From: an uncultured Poribacteria bacterium
GTDB lineage: Bacteria; Poribacteria; WGA-4E; WGA-3G
Reading direction: 5' to 3'
DNA: 64,000 nucleotides
NCBI GenBank assembly: GCA_951812525.1
Contig: OX638316.1
Span: 1,376,506-1,440,505, forward strand
Shown here: in pieces, positions 17,801-24,197 of the stretch
How positions within the stretch are numbered: the stretch's first letter is position 1
How the letters are laid out: each line of letters opens with the position of its first letter
Notes under the pieces: model-generated
The model's database searches: none
The model's input: only the letters and a program-made list of their open reading frames with translations
Told to the model about the DNA's origin: nothing
Position numbers and translations under genes: made by a program

Positions 17801-17982
17801 TCATCAACGGTAAAAGCAATACTTAAACGCTCCTGCTTTCCTCTGAAAATCGTATCACCGTTTGCATCAAGTGATAAACTCGTCAGACCTGCCCAAACAT
17901 CAGCAGGCACCATCAAGACAGCGAGACAGACAAAAATCTGAAAGAAGAGAATATTTATCAAACCTAAACCTGTTTTTGGCAC
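11830..17982 (-). CDS. Giant exported Ig-like repeat protein with FlgD-like C-terminus
   Basis: About 2050 residues. The GTG at 17982 is preferred because it gives a compact signal peptide (V-P-K-T-G-L-G-L-I-N-I-L-F-F ending A-D-V-W-A); the frame is open upstream to an ATG at 18177, but that stretch is full of hairpins. The body is a chain of roughly 15-18 Ig/cadherin-like units of about 100 residues. Most contain a Y-D-T-Q-x-P linker, D-G-S-x-D-G-x-Y-x-I/V and D-R/K-A-G-N, with L-S-D-D-x-G-S-G-I-D in many. The last about 75 residues resemble the FlgD Ig-like domain (L-S-I-Y-D-W-S-G, W-N-L-E-N-Q-G-G-N-P-V-A-R-G-L-Y-I-F), which in secreted bacterial proteins often sits at the C-terminus as an anchoring or secretion module. 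The downstream PorV-like gene fits an outer-surface protein. Possible adhesin; ligand unknown. Confidence 0.8.
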   Translation of the reverse strand: MPKTGLGLINILFFQIFVCLAVLMVPADVWAGLTSLSLDANGDTIFRGKQERLSIAFTVDDNTAEDGDDYTVTANQHLITRGTVSADQSVRINWNGSINSRQVPDGNYTISVVLHKQAGPGEVVERSASAILDTEPPRISSVFANEDANLLLTNGSFINTPLRAVTIATEADEGSPIDFGAKRTEIVLKNARGVALNGTVNYTTQLSFNLADPLDIRSENGRYTLMITLLDKAGNSAQSTTEFTFDNVAPTLTRVAGSSGAISPGAGVSQRLNFVEATLADNFENGVNLSDSTIRLTGLAGEILGRQTFPARDKIRWVFLSPLSPRDGLHDGGYTIEVVGTDRAGNQSGAIRVPFVYDNLAPEIVSLSPTQGGGSFNRIGDTIYHNQPLTQIVAAFNDGSSGIGIDFEENTQIQFSAIGEGNTSEVIPGRTFIDRNNAQITHVLEEPLVSQDGRYSLEVRVADTIGNMDMEAFLFLYDTQLPTLVSTFPAANETVGNLSQVRVVLNEVTSGIDFTQSSFRLIRNVGGTQIEVPVNITNNGRDTATLTVLEPIALDGSDDGTYAIEVTPTDRAGNIGATARREFYLVSQSQAEVRLTAPETTTVNNLEMIVVELIDYIGPGINFDASTLTVTNSQGVAVPERKIETDATNTILTWSTDAVIPRDGTADGEYTITATFVDFTGKRFTDAFPIVLDTQFPAIESVRVATESEPVLSTSSTTNITVGFSQIIVNFEDPPQNVATDLRVSGSDIDFENTSVTLVSPDSENIPINRFDNGRTTLTLNFRNLTQPGEYVLSITPQDLSGNQSTAPFIYRFQIDVALPIVSSVLVDGRVGTIVYVNGTSTTIVATFADPTGVGLALGEGGSTITVTNESGLPAPGITTSNGTNQLTWIPIVLPTDGSADGRYTVAVTPVDRTGRQGEVVYRQFIYDTQEPRVTAAVPVNLTQLVSYVGGTLTQLQFSVEDVGPADLELEDQTIELHNADGVPVAGTLTTDEINNQLYLTFAAPFPRDGSADGEYLIKFSLVDKSRNRLDAEHKLVYDSQAPRLSSVTIDTASPMALLPQQIAEILEPVSSITLKFEEATRVDFSNTQITLLGPEELDASDEYIRPLIPLTLEDDSMSEVVVNFLGLTQIGTYTLSVTPQDITGNSASGAATYEFVLDIPLPSVDTVAIGGQTSDVAYVNASNMVIVAALLDPTETGLAFGSQSSRILVSTPDGTPVSGAIGSNNVDLIGWEPATFTSDGSTDGRYNVYVVPVDKAGRQGSAVYREFVYDTQEPEITAADPIDLSQPVSYISHNLTQFRFTVVDIGPAELELSDQKVSLRDASGNLIPAQLTHDTNSELYLTLDEPLSRDGSMDGEYTVLVELADKAANAFTVEHLIVYDTQAPTLVSTVPADGALVTADRTQVQVNLSDDGGSGIDWEVTTVTLIDPNGSEISGEIVSDGTTQLTLNTNQLIEDGRYIIRVQAVDRAGNGSATVFERSFLLSRRLPAIVSTSPKTAPVDEAFTNEEVEQIEVEIETDDENHLSTLRLLNAAGQVVAGQQLRESDRLVYNLVRPLAEDGSDDGLYTIEFTPISASGRTGAVQQLTFTHDTEAPEVEPEAINLVVASPEVNNSLTEIRVDLIDEQSGIDWKNVDEAWVTFERVSPNPTKIAGRVEDDNQGILSFTLAVPLADNGSADGEYRVTVTPKDRAGNGDISYEKVFTYDTSPPLIDASTLLLNDAPLLVDIDAENYPTAVSTTGGVIIQANMFDTGLGVNLAQSRIIVRQPDGTEVSGNTQQNGVDTLVFKSDGLSVQGLYQVTVVSIGNDSELLGFAPTNSITTEFLYETTAPTAAVTSDGGETELTDKALPLEGTASDPSGEGEVSIPASGVWLVEIVGIGPDKQPIDAVPAVDDSSAEQEPWSVWSIDFLPTRSGEYDLDVRVTDNAGNYEVYDIGEYTMSVSLTFREPTFGWPNPLRISRGDVAFFSFDINVPLGDTVELTLSIYDWSGDMVLSQTYQDVVSGQRNDQLVKWNLENQGGNPVARGLYIFHLEAINAAGNSANAVGKVLVVD

Positions 17983-18177
17983 TTTGGTGGTAGGATAGTC
18001 TCCGAGATGACGCTGATCTCGACTTCTGTGTATCGGCTTGCAAGCAACACCGCACATATTTTTAATTTTTGGCACTCGTTTCTCCCTGCTTGTGGCGAGC
18101 CAGAAGGTAATTAACTCGGTAACTCGCGTTGCAGGGGATGTGTCGGTAACATCCCCGTATTTTTTGTTGCTTCCCAT
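17983..18177 (-). promoter_or_regulatory. Structured leader upstream of the giant protein gene
   Basis: Nested stems are visible. GGGGATGT/ACATCCCC lies at 18134-18156; CCCTGC (18084-18089) pairs with GCAGGG (18131-18136) and encloses GCGAG/CTCGC (18095-18099 with 18123-18127). GAGAT/ATCTC and the palindrome GCTTGCAAGC lie nearer the gene. The motif TTACCGA occurs in two of the loops and GTGCCAAAAA occurs twice. I could not match it to a riboswitch family. The stretch is also an open frame continuous with the gene, so it could instead be coding. Confidence 0.35.
18134..18166 (+). terminator. Plus-strand intrinsic terminator-like hairpin
   Basis: GGGGATGT (18134-18141), a 7-base loop, ACATCCCC (18149-18156), then GTATTTTTTG. 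Three bases of the stem are shared with an alternative stem that pairs with 18084-18089, a terminator/antiterminator arrangement. No plus-strand gene lies close by, so an antisense or small RNA ending here is one possibility. Confidence 0.4.
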
Positions 18178-18316
18178 TATTTTTCTTTATGTTCTTGGGG
18201 TACAGAGGACACGAAAATCCACTGCATAACAACCCCTTTTGTATCTGTTAGACGCACAAATTTCAATTAGGTTGATAAAAATCACAGAAAAGATGTGGGC
18301 ATAGAACACATCTATA

Positions 18317-18338
18317 GAGCGCGGTTTTAACCGCGCTC
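18317..18338. repeat. REP-like perfect palindrome
   Basis: GAGCGCGGTT (18317-18326) and AACCGCGCTC (18329-18338) form a 10-bp perfect stem in the spacer between two minus-strand genes. Core similar to the hairpins at 20593, 42013 and 44532. Confidence 0.55.
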
Positions 18339-18377
18339 GAAGCCATGACCCTTACTGTAATGGAGTCCCACTCGTCA

Positions 18378-18424
18378 ATCAGAAACAGATACCATCTCTT
18401 AACTGACAACTGACAACTGACAAT
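18378..18424. repeat. Dispersed AACTGACA element
   Basis: AATCAGAA, a TCTCTTAACTGA core and then three tandem copies of the 7-mer ACTGACA abut the 3' end of the oxidoreductase gene. The same core and heptamer array occur at 50110-50142. Confidence 0.45.
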
Positions 18425-18427
18425 TAT

Positions 18428-19435
18428 TTAACCCACATCGCCATTGGCAACCATCGTCAACAACGCCGAATCATCTACTGTGAGCGGTAAATGAATCCGT
18501 CCTCGCTGTCGGCTCGACTGATACGTCGCAAAAATGAGTTCAGTTGCCTGGATTGCTTTGCGTCCGCTGAGTTCTGGCTCACGTCCCGTCTTTATACCGT
18601 GAATAAGATCTAACACCGAGAGGACCGTGGCATCGCGTTCCGCAACCAAACCGGTTAAGTCGGGTTCTTCCCACCCGGTGCCGCCCTCGCGAAGCATCCG
18701 AACTGGTGTGTCCCTTCCACCGACATCAATAATACCTTTCGTGCCGATAAGACGATTAGCGAAGCCGCTCATACCTACATCACCTGTCGCAAGCAATCCC
18801 TCTACGCCATTCTTCCAACGTATCCACGAGATTCCACTCGTCTCAACCTGAACACCGAAAACAGTCTTTTCCTCTGCTACATCTATTTGACCCACAACCC
18901 AGTCAACAGGTTCGTCATTATTATAAAAAAAGAACATGTCAAACCAGTGCGTTCCCCAGTCAAGCAAATTCGGGCAGGAGGCTTCAAGCCGACGCAGTTC
19001 ACCAATAGCACCTTCATTTGCCAAGCGTTTCGCTTTGACAAACTGCGCCCCAAAACGGCGCTGATGACAGAATGTGATCACCACGTTGTTATCAACACAT
19101 GCTTGATAAAGTGCCTTGGCATCACCCCAAGTAGGCGCCAGCGGTTTCTCACAATGGATAGCTCTAATTCCGCTGTTAGCAGCGGCGATCACCATGTCTT
19201 TATGGAGTTCAATCCAGGTGCAGACGCTTACAAAATCAAGCGATTCTGTATCCAACATCTCCTGATAATTCTCATAGGTATTAGGCACCTCAAACGCCTC
19301 AGCAAAAGCGTTCCGTGCGTCTTCAACCGGGTCGGAACATGCGACGATGTCAACATCTGGAGATACCTGATACCCGCGGGCATGGGAGCGTCCACGTCCC
19401 CCACAACCGATAATACCTGCTTTAAAAGTTGCCAT
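18428..19435 (-). CDS. Gfo/Idh/MocA family NAD(P)-dependent oxidoreductase
   Basis: 335 residues, cytoplasmic, AAAGGAAA upstream of the ATG. The N-terminal Rossmann fold has G-I-I-G-C-G-G-R-G-R (about residues 7-16) and the family's signature C-E-K-P-L-A (about 94-99) carrying the catalytic lysine. The C-terminal alpha/beta domain includes D-W-G-T-H-W-F-D-M, where the histidine region contacts the sugar or polyol substrate. It follows the lactate/malate dehydrogenase-like gene by 47 bases on the same strand, so the two likely form an operon for oxidation of a sugar or sugar acid; the substrate cannot be told from sequence. A second member at 43452 is only distantly similar. Confidence 0.88.
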   Translation of the reverse strand: MATFKAGIIGCGGRGRSHARGYQVSPDVDIVACSDPVEDARNAFAEAFEVPNTYENYQEMLDTESLDFVSVCTWIELHKDMVIAAANSGIRAIHCEKPLAPTWGDAKALYQACVDNNVVITFCHQRRFGAQFVKAKRLANEGAIGELRRLEASCPNLLDWGTHWFDMFFFYNNDEPVDWVVGQIDVAEEKTVFGVQVETSGISWIRWKNGVEGLLATGDVGMSGFANRLIGTKGIIDVGGRDTPVRMLREGGTGWEEPDLTGLVAERDATVLSVLDLIHGIKTGREPELSGRKAIQATELIFATYQSSRQRGRIHLPLTVDDSALLTMVANGDVG

Positions 19436-19482
19436 GTAAATTTTCCTTTCGGAGCGATTCGGAGATCACATCCATAATTCGT

Positions 19483-20448
19483 TTACGTTAGTTGACTTAC
19501 AAGCGCGTCGTCCAAATGGATACCGGAAACGAGATGTGATTCCCGTTGGCGGTACGCCCTTTCGCCGGGGATAAGAATTTCTGTAACCCCTCTCTCTCGT
19601 CGATTCTCTTTCACACGGGCAATGAGCTCATCAACTTCTGTCTTGAATTGCGCCAACGGCACGAAACTTGTTGGGTTGAGTGCAATGATGAGTAAGCCGT
19701 AGTTTGCACCCGGAGGTGGGATTGTTGCGGCGTTCACTAACGCCCCAGCAAGAATTTGTATAATAAGTGCGAGTCCGAATCCTTTATGTCCACCGAAGGG
19801 ACGAACACTCCCCTTCAACGCTGCGTCAGCATCTGTCGTCGCTGCGCCGTCTGGATCAAAAGCGATTCCCTCGGCAATTTCAGTGCCTTCCCGCATGGCG
19901 ACAAGTAGATCGCCATTGGTTATCGCAGCAGTAGACATATCAAACAAGAATGGGACTGTGTTAGACGGGATTCCGACAGCAAGTGGGTTTGTTCCTAAAA
20001 TAGCCTCGGTTCCGCCTTCTGGAGTAATTCGTGGCAAACAATCCGCAAAGAATAGCCCAACAATATCCGACTTGCGCGCCATATCGGCATAATACCCCGC
20101 CATGCCACAATGGGATGTATTGTAAACGCCAACAATACTTACACCGGTATGTTTCGCACGTTCAATTGCGAGTTCCATCGCTCGATAAGCGACCAGATAA
20201 CCGGGTTGGTTTCCGCCGTTAATCCGTACACACTGCCCTTCCTCTTTATCAACTTGGATCTCAGTCCGCTCACCGTCTTCATAGCGGCTTTTAATGCCGG
20301 GCAAACGGATAAATCCATGTGTCTTACGCCCCCTGAGCTCTGCTTCTAAGAGAATATCTGCAATAATGGCGGCATCCGTCGATGATATCCCACCTTGCAC
20401 CAAAAAGGTTTCAGCAAGCCGGCGCGCATCAGCAATGGAAATATGCAC
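19483..20448 (-). CDS. Malate/L-lactate dehydrogenase (Ldh2/YiaK family)
   Basis: 321 residues. Family features in order are: T-D-A-A-I-I-A-D-I-L-L-E-A-E-L-R-G (about 25-40), T-H-G-F-I-R-L-P (about 44-51), N-T-S-H-C-G-M-A-G-Y-Y (about 110-120), G-T-N-P-L-A-V-G-I-P and F-G-G-H-K-G-F-G-L-A (about 216-225). This family reduces or oxidises 2-hydroxy acids such as lactate, malate, ureidoglycolate or 2,3-diketo-L-gulonate with NAD(P), and does not belong to the classical LDH fold. It is the first gene of a two-gene minus-strand unit with the Gfo/Idh/MocA enzyme. The exact substrate is unknown. Confidence 0.88.
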   Translation of the reverse strand: MHISIADARRLAETFLVQGGISSTDAAIIADILLEAELRGRKTHGFIRLPGIKSRYEDGERTEIQVDKEEGQCVRINGGNQPGYLVAYRAMELAIERAKHTGVSIVGVYNTSHCGMAGYYADMARKSDIVGLFFADCLPRITPEGGTEAILGTNPLAVGIPSNTVPFLFDMSTAAITNGDLLVAMREGTEIAEGIAFDPDGAATTDADAALKGSVRPFGGHKGFGLALIIQILAGALVNAATIPPPGANYGLLIIALNPTSFVPLAQFKTEVDELIARVKENRRERGVTEILIPGERAYRQRESHLVSGIHLDDALVSQLT

Positions 20449-20499
20449 GTTGTTGCTCCACTTCTTTGCAATGAATAATAGAAAATTGTAGGTTAGATG

Positions 20500-20528
20500 T
20501 TGACTTCTGTTTTTGAGTTTGCTATACT
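20500..20528 (+). promoter_or_regulatory. Sigma70-type promoter for the 20637-23442 operon
   Basis: TTGACT (20500-20505) and TATACT (20523-20528), spacer 17 bases, with TTGC before the -10 box. The leader of about 100 bases contains a REP-like hairpin. Confidence 0.55.
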
Positions 20529-20592
20529 TTACCGCAAATTTGGTTGACTGTCAAGATGTATTTGGAAAGTCACTTTTTAACCCCTACTGTAG

Positions 20593-20613
20593 GCGCGGTT
20601 TTTTTAACCACGC
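20593..20613. repeat. REP-like hairpin in the operon leader
   Basis: CTGTAGG is followed by GCGCGGTT, a short T loop and AACCACGC; one mismatch in the stem. Same layout as the GTAGG-started hairpins at 23462, 44532 and 62085. Confidence 0.45.
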
Positions 20614-20636
20614 AAATCCCCAAGGAGGTCCTACAG

Positions 20637-21044
20637 ATGGCGAATCAAAAGCATGACCTGGTTGAATATCCTATCCAGGATAACGTTCTGTTAGAGACAT
20701 ACTGGCGCGACGATGCTGGTGGACGCGGCCCCGCGGCTTCTTTGTTTGTCTACGGTGATGAGATCATGCGCTTCGACTGCTTCGGCGGTGATAATGGGCA
20801 CTGCCATTTTAACTTACGGCAGACACGCGGCAGGCGATGGATGTACCCGGAAGGCTCCTTCCAAGACCACATTCAGCAGAGCCTCTTCGATCTCCGCACA
20901 AATTTGAACTTCTGCCTCCAAACCCATCAAGACGAACGGGTTCAAGAAATTCAGATAGAGCAGAAAAGCATCGAACAGGCAATACCACAGATGGAAACAC
21001 ACCTGTTAGTGCTTGCTGACAAGCTCCAGCAAGACACGGCATGA
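20637..21044 (+). CDS. Conserved-looking hypothetical protein
   Basis: 135 residues, start fixed by AAGGAGG at 20622-20628. No signal peptide or membrane span. The sequence has a polar beta-like N-terminal half (Y-W-R-D-D-A-G-G-R-G-P-A-A-S-L-F-V, then F-D-C-F-G-G-D-N-G-H-C-H-F) and a C-terminal helical, coiled-coil-like half rich in Gln and Glu (about 85-135). The cysteine and histidine cluster C-F-G-G-D-N-G-H-C-H could bind metal. It overlaps the nnr gene by four bases (ATGA), so the two are translationally coupled. I do not recognise the family. Confidence 0.7.
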   Translation: MANQKHDLVEYPIQDNVLLETYWRDDAGGRGPAASLFVYGDEIMRFDCFGGDNGHCHFNLRQTRGRRWMYPEGSFQDHIQQSLFDLRTNLNFCLQTHQDERVQEIQIEQKSIEQAIPQMETHLLVLADKLQQDTA

Positions 21045-22615
21045 AAGTCGTGACTGCGGCGGAAATGCGCCAAATCGATCAGGACACTATTGAAGGTATT
21101 GGCATTCCCGGTATCGTTCTCATGGAGACAGCTGGGAGTGCCATCGTCCGAGCGATCAAACAACATTATCCCGCATGCAAACGGATCGGCATCCTCGCTG
21201 GCAAAGGTAATAACGGCGGCGATGGAATCGTTATCGCACGCCAACTCGCACACGCAGGACGCGACGTGCATCTTTTCTTGCTCTCCTCACCAGAAAGCTT
21301 CACCGGGGAGGCATATATCAACCTTCAAATTGCGAAAAATCTGCAGTTGCGAATTGCGGAAATCCACACAGATACAGCACTCGGTGTGGAAAAAGATGAC
21401 TTTTTAAATCATATCGCGAGTTGCGAACTTCTTGTAGATGCGATTCTCGGCACAGGGCTGCGTGGTGAGGTACGTGATCCAATCGCCACCATAATTAACG
21501 CTATCAATAATCTTCCAATACCCATTCTCTCCGTCGATCTACCTTCCGGCTTGGATGCGGACACAGGAAATCCCTTGGGTACTTGTGTGCAAGCAGATAG
21601 AACGGTAACAATAGGTTTACCCAAAAGAGGATTACTAGTCCATCCAGGTGCCGAACGCACTGGAAAATTGGAAATTGCTGACATCGGTTTCCCAGAACAG
21701 GTCATAGACGCACAAGATATTAAGGTAAACTGGACAACGGCATCACAAGCGGAACAATGGGTGCCACCGCGACCATCAGCCTCCCACAAAGGTACTTACG
21801 GACGCGTTTTCATCGTCGCTGGTTCAACAGGTATGACAGGTGCCGCAGCACTCGCAAGTGAGGCAGCACTACGCGCTGGTGCCGGATTGGTAACACTCGC
21901 TATACCGAAGCATCTCAATCCAATATTAGAGGGTCTTTTGCCTGAGGTAATGACTCTGCCACTGCCAGAAACGAATACCGGAAGTTTGGCAGCATCAGCG
22001 ACCTCAACTATCCTCGAATTCGTAGAAAGGACAAAATCTGTACTTGCGATCGGTCCTGGGCTTTCTCAAAATCCAGAGACAGTGACACTCGTTCACCAAC
22101 TGATCCGAGAGAATCAAGAACAAAAGCTCAGTTTACGGATGGTTATCGATGCGGATGGGTTGAACGCCCTGGCACAAAGTAGAGAAGCACTCTCATTTCT
22201 AAACGAAGATGCAATACTCACACCGCATCCGGGAGAGATGGCTCGGTTAACGAATACACCGATTTCAAAATTAGAGACAGACAGGATTAGCACTGCACAA
22301 CAGTTTGCAAATGAGCACGGTGTAACGCTCGTATTTAAAGGTGCACCCACCGTTACTGGTACGCCAAACGGTGATGTGTGGATCAACGCCACCGGTAACC
22401 CCGGCATGTCAACAGGAGGCATGGGCGATTTACTGACAGGTATAATCGCAGGATTGATGGCACAAGGCACATCAACTGAAAAGGCGGCTGCACTGGGGGT
22501 CTATCTACACGGCTTAGCCGGAGACATCGCCTCGCAGAGATTGGGGGCACATGGGCTCATCGCAAGCGATGTACTAAAGACGGTACCAGAAGCAATTTCT
22601 TCAATGATACAGTAG
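21041..22615 (+). CDS. nnr: Bifunctional NAD(P)HX epimerase / ADP-dependent NAD(P)H-hydrate dehydratase
   Basis: 524 residues, the full fusion length. It repairs hydrated NAD(P)H: the N-terminal YjeF/NAXE domain (about 1-215) epimerises R and S forms and the C-terminal ribokinase-like NAXD domain (about 235-520) dehydrates with ADP or ATP. Visible signatures are A-G-K-G-N-N-G-G-D-G (about 48-57), D-L-P-S-G-L-D-A-D-T-G in the first domain, and then Y-G-R-V-F-I-V-A-G-S-T-G-M-T-G-A-A, T-P-H-P-G-E-M-A-R-L and G-N-P-G-M-S-T-G-G-M-G-D-L-L-T-G in the second. It is coupled to the preceding small gene and followed 44 bases later by an SDR gene. Confidence 0.93.
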   Translation: MKVVTAAEMRQIDQDTIEGIGIPGIVLMETAGSAIVRAIKQHYPACKRIGILAGKGNNGGDGIVIARQLAHAGRDVHLFLLSSPESFTGEAYINLQIAKNLQLRIAEIHTDTALGVEKDDFLNHIASCELLVDAILGTGLRGEVRDPIATIINAINNLPIPILSVDLPSGLDADTGNPLGTCVQADRTVTIGLPKRGLLVHPGAERTGKLEIADIGFPEQVIDAQDIKVNWTTASQAEQWVPPRPSASHKGTYGRVFIVAGSTGMTGAAALASEAALRAGAGLVTLAIPKHLNPILEGLLPEVMTLPLPETNTGSLAASATSTILEFVERTKSVLAIGPGLSQNPETVTLVHQLIRENQEQKLSLRMVIDADGLNALAQSREALSFLNEDAILTPHPGEMARLTNTPISKLETDRISTAQQFANEHGVTLVFKGAPTVTGTPNGDVWINATGNPGMSTGGMGDLLTGIIAGLMAQGTSTEKAAALGVYLHGLAGDIASQRLGAHGLIASDVLKTVPEAISSMIQ

Positions 22616-22659
22616 AATTGCAACACCCGCCTACATCTACAAAAACACATGGAGGAATT

Positions 22660-23442
22660 ATGGAACTCGGATTGACTGGAAAAGTTGCCGTTATCACTGG
22701 CGGAAGCGAAGGGATCGGTAAAGGTATTGCACTCCGTCTCTGTCAAGAGGGCGCGAAAGTTGCGATTTGTGGAAGACGTGAAACGATTTTGGAGGACACC
22801 GCCGAAGAGATTCGCACACAAACCGGTGGTGAAGTCCTCGCAATTTCTGCAGATGTAACGAAACCAGAAACGCTGGAAAATTTTATCGGACAAACCGCAA
22901 ACCACTTCGGAAAGATTGATATTTTAGTGAATAACGCCGGTAGATCTGCAGGTGGTGCCTTTGAATCGACAAGCGACGAGGCATGGTATGAAGATCTTGA
23001 TCTCAAACTGATGGGAGCCATCCGCTGTGCGCGACTGGTGATTCCGCACATGAAAGCCAACGGCAGCGGCAGAATTATTAACATCACACATCCCGGTGGC
23101 AAACAGCCCAGTGCCGGTTCCTGTCCGACCTCGGTAAGCCGAGCAGCGGGTATCGCGTTGACGAAGGCACTCTCTAAGGAACTTTTACCCCACAAAATCT
23201 TGGTTAACACGGTATGCCTCACCTCCATTAAAAGCGCACAGGGTGAACGCGCGTGGAAAGAAGCAGGCTCACCTGGGACACTTGAGGAATATTGGGAGGC
23301 GCGTGGCGCGGAGCACCCGCTTGGACGTTTAGGTGAACCCGGTGAAGTGGGCAATCTCGTTGCATTCCTTGTTTCGGACTGCGCCTCATATATTACCGGA
23401 ACCGCGATCAACATTGACGGCGGCCTCTCCGCAGTGGTATAG
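22660..23442 (+). CDS. Short-chain dehydrogenase/reductase with substituted catalytic residues
   Basis: 260 residues, start set by GGAGG at 22651-22655 just before ATG 22660. The Rossmann motif T-G-G-S-E-G-I-G (about residues 13-20), N-N-A-G (about 89-92) and the C-terminal Y-I-T-G-T-A-I-N-I-D-G-G are typical of classical SDRs. However, the segment that normally holds YxxxK reads P-T-S-V-S-R-A-A-G, so the tyrosine is replaced by threonine and the lysine by arginine. The sequence is otherwise intact, so it may belong to a divergent subgroup with altered chemistry or only bind cofactor. Last gene of the operon; a REP hairpin and an intrinsic terminator follow. Confidence 0.85.
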   Translation: MELGLTGKVAVITGGSEGIGKGIALRLCQEGAKVAICGRRETILEDTAEEIRTQTGGEVLAISADVTKPETLENFIGQTANHFGKIDILVNNAGRSAGGAFESTSDEAWYEDLDLKLMGAIRCARLVIPHMKANGSGRIINITHPGGKQPSAGSCPTSVSRAAGIALTKALSKELLPHKILVNTVCLTSIKSAQGERAWKEAGSPGTLEEYWEARGAEHPLGRLGEPGEVGNLVAFLVSDCASYITGTAINIDGGLSAVV

Positions 23443-23461
23443 AGCACATTCCTTTGTAGGA

Positions 23462-23479
23462 CGAGGTACCCGTGCCTCG
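23462..23479. repeat. REP-like hairpin
   Basis: Preceded by TTTGTAGGA; CGAGGTAC pairs with GTGCCTCG through one G-U. The same TGTAGG plus GAGG/CCTC layout occurs at 43307. Confidence 0.5.
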
Positions 23480-23516
23480 CCACGCCGTGGATTCCGAGCA
23501 ATTGTGTAGAAAAGAT

Positions 23517-23549
23517 GGGCGGCTCTTATTCCTTAGGACCGCCCTTTTT
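23517..23549 (+). terminator. Intrinsic terminator of the hypothetical-nnr-SDR operon
   Basis: GGGCGG (23517-23522) and CCGCCC (23539-23544) enclose a 16-base loop that can pair further (TCCT/AGGA); TTTTTA follows. Confidence 0.65.
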
Positions 23550-23570
23550 AACGCAGCCACAAATCAAACT

Positions 23571-23579
23571 TGCTATACT
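23571..23579 (+). promoter_or_regulatory. Extended -10 element before the gene at 23699
   Basis: TGCTATACT matches an extended -10 box; no convincing -35 is present. The same TTGCTATACT sequence forms the -10 of the promoter at 20500. Confidence 0.3.
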
Positions 23580-23698
23580 AAAATTAATGTGCTGTAGCAC
23601 AAACTGTTAGTTTGTGGCATGCCACATGAACATCAGAAGTTTCCGGTATTATGCCTCTTTATCAAACTCACGTTAAGTTTGCAATGTATGGAGAGAAT

Positions 23699-24112
23699 AT
23701 GGAATTCTATAAAATTTATCCTGTCCCAGCAGCAGACGCATCAACAGCGTTCCAAGTGGAACTCGATCCGCTGGCAATTACCGCTGCAGAAGAACTTGAA
23801 AATAGCAGTGCCCAAGGCACTGAAAGAGAAGAAATCCTACAGAAACATCTCGGCACCGATTACACAAAAGGCTATCGAGGCACCGCATGGGGCTTACACG
23901 GCATCTCCGAAGGTCTGACCCCAGCACGCTTAGCAGTCTTATTGGAAGCACACGGAGAATACTTCGATCCGTGCGCCGAACGCGAAACTTTCGATCACAG
24001 CCTGATGGTCAACGTTGAAGAGGAATTAGCGGCGCAATTGGAGGATATTCCTGAATCTATCTTGGAGGCTATTGTCGAAGAATACAAGACTGATTTGTTA
24101 GGCGTACCATAG
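23699..24112 (+). CDS. Hypothetical cytoplasmic protein
   Basis: 137 residues from ATG 23699, which has GGAGAG six bases upstream; an in-frame ATG at 23651 without a ribosome-binding site would add 16 residues. No signal peptide or membrane segment. It is acidic and mostly helical, with a conserved-looking centre D-Y-T-K-G-Y-R-G-T-A-W-G-L-H-G-I and a C-terminal A-A-Q-L-E-D-I-P-E-S-I-L-E-A-I-V-E-E-Y. It stands alone between a terminator and the PD40 gene. Family not recognised. Confidence 0.6.
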   Translation: MEFYKIYPVPAADASTAFQVELDPLAITAAEELENSSAQGTEREEILQKHLGTDYTKGYRGTAWGLHGISEGLTPARLAVLLEAHGEYFDPCAERETFDHSLMVNVEEELAAQLEDIPESILEAIVEEYKTDLLGVP

Positions 24113-24197
24113 TTTTTTGAAACCCTTTTGGATGAAGCGTGTATAAGTATACAATACCATATCATCGAAAACTGTCCTTCATCAATAAGCAGATTTT

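Noticed and set aside
17983-18177. Known riboswitch (cyclic di-GMP, cobalamin, glycine, fluoride) in the leader
   Set aside because: None of the conserved cores I know for these families is present.
22743-23501. Minus-strand frame of 252 codons opposite the SDR gene
   Set aside because: Shadow of the SDR coding strand; serine/proline-rich composition typical of antisense frames.
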